A stretch of 6,014 nucleotides of DNA from Spirochaeta sp. (lineage in GTDB: Bacteria > Spirochaetota > Spirochaetia > DSM-27196 > SLAA01): contig JAIVHN010000064.1 in NCBI GenBank assembly GCA_020201015.1, positions 1-6,014 on the forward strand. The letters run 5' to 3'. Made by a program: the position numbers and the translations under genes. Every line of letters begins with the position of its first letter. Within the stretch, counting starts at the first letter, position 1. Under the pieces are notes generated by a model, which ran no database searches, was not told the DNA's origin, and saw only the letters and a list, made by a program, of their open reading frames with translations. This document shows positions 1 through 4,319 of the stretch, in pieces.

Positions 1-306
1 GCGGTAAAGCCAGTGGCGCACTTGACGCCGCTCTACATTCCCATAAGCAACGTTACGGTCGTGCCGGTACTTGCATCTATCAGCAGCCGTCCGGACTTTC
101 GCGCGGATCCACGCGAAGTTGCCGCCATCCATCTTTTGGACCTCCACGAACTCAGCCTTGAGGTAGGCGAGGCCGAGTTTCTCGGAAGCGTTGCAGCCAC
201 GCCACTGCGGGCGCCGTGCTACCAGCCAAACGGCCTAAAGGTTTGGGGAGCAACCGCTATGATGCTTGCAGAGTTGGAAGAACTGCACCGTTTGGTAAGC
301 AACTAA
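1..306 (+). CDS. Nudix hydrolase, CoA pyrophosphatase type (C-terminal part only)
   Basis: This is the last 101 codons of a gene that begins left of the window; frame 1 is open from base 1 to the TAA at 304-306. The GTG at 13 is in frame but sits inside a conserved block, so it is not a credible start. Recognisable blocks are HLTPLYIPISN near the beginning, PDFRADPREVAAIHLLDLHEL in the middle and GLKVWGATAMMLAELEEL near the end. This order is typical of the C-terminal half of YeaB/NudL-type Nudix proteins, which hydrolyse coenzyme A and its derivatives to phosphopantetheine and 3',5'-ADP in the cytoplasm. The catalytic Nudix box (GX5EX7REUXEEXGU) would lie upstream and cannot be seen, so activity and exact substrate are unverified. 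The gene converges on the minus-strand permease pair and ends 2 bp before a shared hairpin terminator. Confidence 0.8.
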   Translation, partial: AVKPVAHLTPLYIPISNVTVVPVLASISSRPDFRADPREVAAIHLLDLHELSLEVGEAEFLGSVAATPLRAPCYQPNGLKVWGATAMMLAELEELHRLVSN

Positions 307-308
307 AA

Positions 309-359
309 AAGGCCCGCCATCTGCTGCGATGGTCGCATCTGCAGCAATAGACGGGCCTT
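309..359. terminator. Bidirectional rho-independent terminator between convergent genes
   Basis: An outer 8-bp stem AAGGCCCG (309-316) / CGGGCCTT (352-359) encloses an internal mismatch and an inner stem TGCTGC plus GAT (322-330) paired with ATC plus GCAGCA (337-346, one bulged T at 340), with a 6-nt loop. On the minus strand the stem runs into a clean T tract (CTTTTTTAG), so it should terminate the permease operon efficiently, 66 bp after its stop. On the plus strand the following tract is TTGTTT, weaker but usable for the Nudix gene, whose stop lies 2 bp before the stem. The rest of the gap (360-424) holds only a weak 5-bp stem, GCGGT (390-394) / ACCGC (401-405). Confidence 0.8.
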
Positions 360-424
360 GTTTGAAACTACCTGCAAAAAGCGGAAGAAGCGGTGCTCAA
401 ACCGCGAGGGCAAGCAGCTTTCGT

Positions 425-949
425 CTACAGCCCTTTCCTCTCAAAAAATCGGAACAACGCTACCGAGCCAACAACCATAACGGCAATCACAACCCAATGT
501 GACACCCCAAGTACATCGGCAATTGAGACTCGTCCAAGTGCGCCAATTGGTGCAATGTACTGCTGCACCGCTGGGTAGAGAAATGCATAAATCAGACCTC
601 CAAGCAGCATACCAAGAATGGGCCAAATGGCTCCAATCCGTCCCTCGCCAAGGGCACCAATGCTTGTCCCTGGGCAATACCCAATAATGGCCCATCCTGC
701 GCCAAAGAGTAAGCCGCCAATGACCTGCAGGCCAAGGCTAAATGCTCGTGGGGCAAACTCAACAAGACCCATATCGCGTAGAAAATAGACGCCAATGGCA
801 CCGACTACAATGGTTGTGAGCATGTACTTCACAATCGTCATATCGATGAGTCTCATAGCTCCAACCTGCCGCTCAAAGCGAATAGCTTCAGCTTGCTGCA
901 GGAAAATGCCGAACAGCGTCCCGGTGATCAGTCCAAATACCAAGATCAT
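425..949 (-). CDS. YeeE/YedE-family half-size permease subunit (GYCPGTS type), probable thiosulfate/sulfur-compound transporter
   Basis: A 174-residue integral membrane protein of the Sulf_transp/YeeE-YedE (DUF395) family. It starts at the ATG at 949 behind a GGAGG with a 6-nt spacer and ends at the TAG at 425. The N-terminus (residues 1-20) is the first hydrophobic segment. It is followed by RFERQVGAMRLIDMTIVKYMLTT, a block typical of this half. Residues 74-97 carry the family signature GAGWAIIGYCPGTSIGAL with Cys92, and further hydrophobic segments lie at about 105-128 and 150-168. In full-length YeeE (TsuA), conserved cysteines in such motifs guide thiosulfate through the pore; here the fold is split over two genes, as in PmpA/PmpB-type pairs. 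Its start overlaps the upstream gene's stop by 4 bp, so translation is probably coupled. The substrate is inferred from the family; no rhodanese, TusA or sulfur-oxidation gene is adjacent to confirm it. Confidence 0.85.
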   Translation of the reverse strand: MILVFGLITGTLFGIFLQQAEAIRFERQVGAMRLIDMTIVKYMLTTIVVGAIGVYFLRDMGLVEFAPRAFSLGLQVIGGLLFGAGWAIIGYCPGTSIGALGEGRIGAIWPILGMLLGGLIYAFLYPAVQQYIAPIGALGRVSIADVLGVSHWVVIAVMVVGSVALFRFFERKGL

Positions 950-1476
950 GCCTTACCTCCTTTATACAGTACACGTGCGGTGGCAATTCCACCAACAAAG
1001 AACATGGCCAAGGCAAGTAGACTACTAAGCCCCAGCTGGCTGACACCGCTTACTCCGTGTCCGCTTGGACACCCGCCAGCCATACGAACTCCGATCATTG
1101 CTATTGAACCGCCGACAAGCGAGTACGCTATCCGGGTTCGAGTGCTGCTGCCAAAACGGTTTACCCACATAGATGGGAGTTTTTCTACCGTAAAGGTTTT
1201 GCTGAACTTGGATGAGATAAAAGCGCCGATGCCAATTCCAATTACGAATAGCAGCTGCCAGTTGGGAAAGGATGCGAGCGTGTTACTGCCACCGCCGACC
1301 GTGTAAAACTCAATCTGCGACATGTCTACGCCAAAGGCCTGCACCAATCCTGAGGCAGCTCTGGGGAAGGTTGTCGATGTACCGAAAAACTGCCCAACAA
1401 AAGCTACGCTCAGCGTCAGCAATAAGCCGGAAAGTGCGCCGAAGATGTAGGGCTTATGATGTTGCTCAATCTTCAT
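946..1476 (-). CDS. YeeE/YedE-family half-size permease subunit (GGCPSGHG type), probable thiosulfate/sulfur-compound transporter
   Basis: A 176-residue membrane protein and the first gene of a two-gene operon. The ATG at 1476 follows AAGGAG (1483-1488) at a 6-nt spacing; the stop is the TGA at 946-948. Hydrophobic segments are seen at about residues 11-31, 73-90, 115-135 and 150-168. The family signature RMAGGCPSGHGVSG spans about residues 131-144, with Cys136 as the likely substrate-relay cysteine. Related proteins usually read AGGCTSGHGISG, so Thr to Pro is a small variation. The loop between the first and second hydrophobic segments (about 32-72) is polar and Gly/Ser-rich. Together with the next gene (ATGA overlap) it supplies the two motif-bearing halves found fused in full-length YeeE/TsuA, so a heteromeric inner-membrane channel for thiosulfate or a related sulfur compound is the best inference. 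Assignment to the family is firm; the substrate is not. Confidence 0.85.
   Translation of the reverse strand: MKIEQHHKPYIFGALSGLLLTLSVAFVGQFFGTSTTFPRAASGLVQAFGVDMSQIEFYTVGGGSNTLASFPNWQLLFVIGIGIGAFISSKFSKTFTVEKLPSMWVNRFGSSTRTRIAYSLVGGSIAMIGVRMAGGCPSGHGVSGVSQLGLSSLLALAMFFVGGIATARVLYKGGKA
950..960 (-). promoter_or_regulatory. Ribosome binding site of the second permease gene, inside the first
   Basis: On the minus strand GGAGG (956-960) precedes the ATG at 949 by six bases. The site lies within the last codons of the upstream permease gene and the two genes share ATGA, so the second cistron has its own strong site as well as the option of translational coupling. This fixes the start at 949. Confidence 0.75.
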
Positions 1477-1517
1477 GAATTTCTCCTTATTATGTTGTGT
1501 GAATATTGGATTCCCGT

Positions 1518-1546
1518 AATATAGTAAAAATCATATGTTCAGGCAA
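1518..1546 (-). promoter_or_regulatory. Sigma-70-type promoter for the YeeE/YedE permease operon
   Basis: Read on the minus strand, a -35 element TTGCCT (1541-1546) and a -10 element TATATT (1518-1523) are separated by exactly 17 bp. The -10 matches TATAAT at 5 of 6 positions and the -35 matches TTGACA at 4 of 6. Transcription would begin near 1510, giving a leader of about 35 nt before the ATG at 1476. A 5-bp inverted pair ATATT (1503-1507) / AATAT (1518-1522) overlaps the -10 and could be a repressor half-site pair, but it is short and AT-rich. Confidence 0.55.
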
Positions 1547-1563
1547 GTGCTAAGCTGATATTC

Positions 1564-1617
1564 TTTCAATGAAATGCTCTGCTGAGCAGCTGCGTAATCC
1601 ACTGTTTTGGTGTACAC
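1564..1617. promoter_or_regulatory. Cluster of three short palindromes in the divergent control region
   Basis: Between the permease operon and the chemoreceptor gene lie three separate perfect dyads: TTTCAATGAAA (1564-1574), CTGCTGAGCAG (1579-1589) and GTGTACAC (1610-1617). The first two are 11 bp with one central base and are 4 bp apart. They lie upstream of both genes, outside the predicted permease promoter core, and are candidate operators. No known regulator consensus is recognised and no regulator gene is visible in the window. I found no convincing sigma-70 or sigma-28 promoter for the chemoreceptor in this region. Confidence 0.25.
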
Positions 1618-1647
1618 TGATCGTCAAAAATGACATGTGCGACATAC

Positions 1648-1652
1648 GGGAG
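1648..1652 (+). promoter_or_regulatory. Ribosome binding site deciding the chemoreceptor start
   Basis: GGGAG lies five bases before the ATG at 1658. An in-frame GTG at 1637 would extend the protein by seven residues but has no Shine-Dalgarno sequence in front of it, so 1658 is preferred. Confidence 0.7.
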
Positions 1653-1657
1653 CGTTT

Positions 1658-3514
1658 ATGGACACTTCAAGTAAGGCCCAGGATGACAAGCAAAAAATGA
1701 CACAACACAATGAAGTAGGGGTGCGTGAACAGATGCCGGGTACACAGGGGCCTGCTGCGCGAGGCAATGCAGATAGGGCGCGGGTCATTGACGCTTTGTT
1801 CTCCTCCTCGGATCGTATGGGCTATGATCTGCAACAGCAGCTGCGCCTGGCGCAACAAAGCTTTGAGGGCTTTAAGCGTACACTTGCAGGCGCCCAAGAG
1901 CTGCACGCCTCAAGCCAAAGCAATGTCGAAACCATTGATAGCCTTGATCAGACGCTGAGTGACTATGTTCGCTTTGCGGCCGAGCTCCAAGCAAGCAGTG
2001 AAAAAATCAATGCTGAGTCATCCAGTTCGCTCGACATGGTTGAGCTCAACCGCAAGGCGCTTGATACGATGGTGACCTTCATTAGGGAAATTTCCACATC
2101 TGTTCAGCAGGTTTCAGAGAGTAACCGAGCGCTGCGCGAGACCTCAAGTGAGGTTGGCAATATTGTTAACCAGGTACGCGACATTGCGGCAAATACCAAT
2201 GTGTTGGCGGTTAATGCCTCAATCCAGGCGGCTCGAGCCGGTGAGGCCGGGCGTGGCTTTGCGATTGTAGCACAGGAAATCCGACGACTTGCCCATGATA
2301 CCGATGCTTCGGTAGGTCAGATCGAGTCAATTCTTGACCACATCGTGAATGGAATTGGCGAGACGGCCGAGGTGTTCGACGCAACACTTGAGAAACTCAG
2401 TGGCGCCGACGAGATGATTCAGTCGGCACAGGAGCGTGTGAGTGCAATATCTGAGAAGGTTTCCCATATAAAGTCCTCGGCAGGCGACTTAAGCGGCATA
2501 GCAGGCCGTAACAGTGAGCAAGCCCAGGAAATGAATGCCGCGGTCGAGGCCCTTCACACGTCTTTGCGTGGCACAAGTGAGACCGCACTTGCCACCATGG
2601 ATGTCGCCAAGAAGCAACAAAAAAAGCATGATGACTCACTGCGGTACAACAAGCGGCTGCAGCATGAGGCCGAAGAGTTGCAGATACTCGCCACTCGATT
2701 CACAGACAAAGATGAGTTGATCTTTGGGGTAAATCCCTTCACGACCCCAGACGAGATTGAGCAGATGTATGCACCGATTATTGCCGAGGTGTGTCGCGCC
2801 GCCGGATGTCGTTCACGCACCATCGTCGTGCGCGACTACGACGCTTTGGGCGATGGCCTTCAGGCTGGCTATATCGATATAGGCTGGTTTTCGCCGTTTG
2901 CCTACGTAAAGGCCCGCGAAAAGCTTGAACTTGACCCGCTCGTAACACCGATAGTTAAGGGCAAAGCATCTTACCAAGGCCTCATTATTGCGCTCAAAGA
3001 CAGTGGCCTCCGCGAACCAGCACAGCTGGCTGGAAAGAAATTCGGGTATGTTGACCCTACCAGTGCCTCGGGATATCTCTATGCACGTCAGATTCTTAAG
3101 CAGGAAGGGCTTGACCCCGATACAATGTTCGGCAGTGCGGTTTTTTGTGGAAGTCATGACCACGTTATTCGTGATGTGCTTAACGGGGACATTGACGCAG
3201 GCGCTACCTATGACGAGGCTTACGCGAATGCTGAAAGCTTCGGCCTACCGGTACATCGCCTTGCAGTCATTGCCCGCACGCAAGATATCCCCAGAGATAG
3301 CATTGCAGCACGGCCCGAAGTTCCTGAGGAACTTCGGACTCGTGTGCGTGAGAGCTTTCTTGCATTCTCTGACTTTGCCCGGTACCAGACACAGATCGAA
3401 GGGTTCAAACCCAGTTCCGATGCCGACTACGATGTGATCAGACTTCAACTTCCGGAGAACGGTCGGTCTGTACATCAAGATTCTGGTACACTCGGACCAG
3501 AAAAATTGTTATGA
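1658..3514 (+). CDS. Soluble methyl-accepting chemotaxis protein with C-terminal PhnD-like substrate-binding domain
   Basis: A 618-residue fusion. Residues 1-45 are polar and look disordered. Residues about 50-345 form the long coiled-coil hairpin of a chemoreceptor, with the conserved tip at about 168-215 (IAANTNVLAVNASIQAARAG, then GRGFAIVAQEIRRLA), which contacts CheA and CheW. Residues about 353-597 are a PhnD/phosphonate-binding (PF12974-like) type II periplasmic-binding fold: FGVNPF at the start, YDALGDGLQAGYIDIGWFSP (394-413), KKFGYVDPTSASGY (460-473), CGSHDHV (497-503), GDIDAGATYDEAY (510-522) and the terminal GFKPSSDADYDVIR. There is no signal peptide, no transmembrane helix, no HAMP domain and no CheR-tethering pentapeptide, so the protein should be cytoplasmic. 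Relatives of the binding domain bind phosphonate, phosphite, phosphate or related oxyanions; the ligand here is unknown. The last 24 codons overlap the opposing gene. The gene is divergent from the permease pair. Confidence 0.88.
   Translation: MDTSSKAQDDKQKMTQHNEVGVREQMPGTQGPAARGNADRARVIDALFSSSDRMGYDLQQQLRLAQQSFEGFKRTLAGAQELHASSQSNVETIDSLDQTLSDYVRFAAELQASSEKINAESSSSLDMVELNRKALDTMVTFIREISTSVQQVSESNRALRETSSEVGNIVNQVRDIAANTNVLAVNASIQAARAGEAGRGFAIVAQEIRRLAHDTDASVGQIESILDHIVNGIGETAEVFDATLEKLSGADEMIQSAQERVSAISEKVSHIKSSAGDLSGIAGRNSEQAQEMNAAVEALHTSLRGTSETALATMDVAKKQQKKHDDSLRYNKRLQHEAEELQILATRFTDKDELIFGVNPFTTPDEIEQMYAPIIAEVCRAAGCRSRTIVVRDYDALGDGLQAGYIDIGWFSPFAYVKAREKLELDPLVTPIVKGKASYQGLIIALKDSGLREPAQLAGKKFGYVDPTSASGYLYARQILKQEGLDPDTMFGSAVFCGSHDHVIRDVLNGDIDAGATYDEAYANAESFGLPVHRLAVIARTQDIPRDSIAARPEVPEELRTRVRESFLAFSDFARYQTQIEGFKPSSDADYDVIRLQLPENGRSVHQDSGTLGPEKLL
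3315..3337. other. Perfect 10-bp inverted repeat with 3-nt loop inside the chemoreceptor gene
   Basis: CCGAAGTTCC (3315-3324) and GGAACTTCGG (3328-3337) are exact reverse complements around TGA. The repeat lies in the codons for PEVPEELR in the PhnD-like domain. On the minus strand it begins about 100 bp beyond the stop codon of the opposing membrane-protein gene, where a transcript end would be expected. No T tract follows it on either strand, so it is not a standard rho-independent terminator; a transcript-stabilising 3' hairpin or chance are both possible. Confidence 0.5.
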
Positions 3515-4178
3515 ATGCCGCGTAGATTGTAAAAAGCAGGCTAGACAGTATCACCCCTAATATGGGAATGAACACAAGAGCAAAGTTCAGCACAAATACC
3601 AGGAATGTCAGTCCAATGATCACCAGTAAGGTGATAAACGTGGCGCCGAGGTTTTTCTTTACGGTGCTCACACTTCTGCCTACTGCTTTTCCGGCTGAGA
3701 GATTATCTAACATTACGGCAATTAGCGTAAACATAAGGAAAAAAGCCGCAATCACACCCGGAATAACCAGCAAGATCATCCCAACAGTTACAATGGCAAT
3801 CACCAAAACAGTGGCAATGATAAGAGGAACTATGCGCGAGACCAGGCGCTCCCAACCAGTTTTAAGCGATACCGACTCGCCTTTTAGGGCTGAATCAGCC
3901 ATGCCAACCGTCATACCATGCGCTAAAAAACTGACAAAGCTGCTGAGTATAGAGACAATCATGAAAGCGCCGACAGCCGCCCCGGCTCCTGCCAAAGCTT
4001 GTTCCGGATTGGCTGCAATTTGCTCTCCGGAGAATCTGTCCATCATGGGCATAGCCGAACCTGTTAAAATAAGACCTGTGATTGCCGAGAACACAATAGA
4101 AGCCAGCATTGGCACAAAAATTAGCGGATTCCCCTTTGCTGCGACACCACTTTGTTTTAAAACCTGGAGCATATTCAT
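3438..4178 (-). CDS. Polytopic inner-membrane protein of unknown function
   Basis: A 246-residue protein starting at the ATG at 4178, which has a near-perfect AGGAGG (4185-4190) six bases upstream; an in-frame ATG at 4244 would add 22 residues (many Arg/Asn/Lys) with no such site and is not favoured. Five or six hydrophobic segments are visible at about residues 19-41, 64-88, 113-135, 136-158, 178-200 and 202-228. The stretch VGMILLVIPGVIAAFFLMFTLIAVMLDN followed by AVGRSVSTVKKNLG resembles the core of the loosely related YciC, DUF4013 and GPDPase-membrane-domain families, which have no agreed biochemical role; there is no phosphodiesterase catalytic domain. The polar loop at about 42-63 is probably extracytoplasmic. 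Its last 24 codons overlap the 3' end of the chemoreceptor gene. It is monocistronic and divergent from the MFS gene. Function not recognised. Confidence 0.75.
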   Translation of the reverse strand: MNMLQVLKQSGVAAKGNPLIFVPMLASIVFSAITGLILTGSAMPMMDRFSGEQIAANPEQALAGAGAAVGAFMIVSILSSFVSFLAHGMTVGMADSALKGESVSLKTGWERLVSRIVPLIIATVLVIAIVTVGMILLVIPGVIAAFFLMFTLIAVMLDNLSAGKAVGRSVSTVKKNLGATFITLLVIIGLTFLVFVLNFALVFIPILGVILSSLLFTIYAAFITIFLVRVYQNLDVQTDRSPEVEV

Positions 4179-4184
4179 CGAACG

Positions 4185-4190
4185 CCTCCT
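4185..4190 (-). promoter_or_regulatory. Ribosome binding site deciding the start of the membrane protein gene
   Basis: AGGAGG on the minus strand sits six bases before the ATG at 4178. It lies inside the longer open frame that begins at 4244, which argues that 4178 is the true start. Confidence 0.75.
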
Positions 4191-4306
4191 AAAAACTGAA
4201 CATAAGTTTATATTTAGGATAAGCCGGTTTTTATTAATACACAAGCAGCTATTTGTTCGAGCATGAAATACGGAGTGTCTGTTGCGTCCGGCGACCGGCG
4301 GGCATT

Positions 4307-4314
4307 GAGGAGAG
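4307..4314 (+). promoter_or_regulatory. Ribosome binding site deciding the MFS start
   Basis: GAGGAGAG precedes the ATG at 4320, with seven bases between AGGAG and the start codon. The upstream in-frame ATG at 4263 has no purine-rich site in front of it, so the 19-residue N-terminal extension it would give is not favoured. Confidence 0.7.
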
Positions 4315-4319
4315 CCACC

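Larger units (their letters stand above)
4179..4319. other. Divergent intergenic region between the membrane protein and MFS genes
   Basis: The 141 bp fall into two parts: an AT-rich half (about 4191-4260), where promoters for both directions would be expected, and a G+C-rich half (about 4265-4319) that is the presumed 5' leader of the MFS gene. A weak minus-strand promoter can be written as TTGTGT, 17 bp, TATCCT (3 of 6 and 4 of 6 matches). No good plus-strand promoter was found. The shared position allows co-regulation but no operator is recognised. Confidence 0.3.

Noticed and set aside
13..306. A complete 97-residue small protein starting at GTG 13
   Set aside because: The frame is open to the window edge, and the GTG falls just before a conserved Nudix-family block, so this is the end of a longer gene.
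893..1306. A 137-codon plus-strand open frame opposite the permease genes
   Set aside because: It crosses the ATGA junction of two well-supported minus-strand genes and has no plausible motif; it is an antisense shadow.
1495..1525. Plus-strand TTGTGT / TATAGT as a promoter for the chemoreceptor
   Set aside because: The -10 is good (5 of 6), but the spacing is 19 bp and the -35 matches only at TTG. It overlaps the better minus-strand promoter and would leave a leader of about 125 nt.
1554..1561. GCTGATAT resembling a sigma-28 (flagellar) -10 element GCCGATAA upstream of the chemoreceptor
   Set aside because: Six of eight positions match, but no TAAA-type -35 lies at about 15 bp upstream, and the site is roughly 100 bp from the start codon.
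3401..3412. GGGTTCAAACCC palindrome as a terminator for the membrane-protein gene
   Set aside because: A hairpin here would have only four pairs with a 4-nt loop, and no T tract follows on the minus strand.
3562..4266. A 234-codon open frame on the plus strand opposite the membrane-protein gene
   Set aside because: It is antisense to a gene with a strong Shine-Dalgarno site and clear hydrophobic helices. Its translation is rich in Thr, Ile and Pro without a recognisable fold, and it starts only 48 bp after the receptor stop with no ribosome site.
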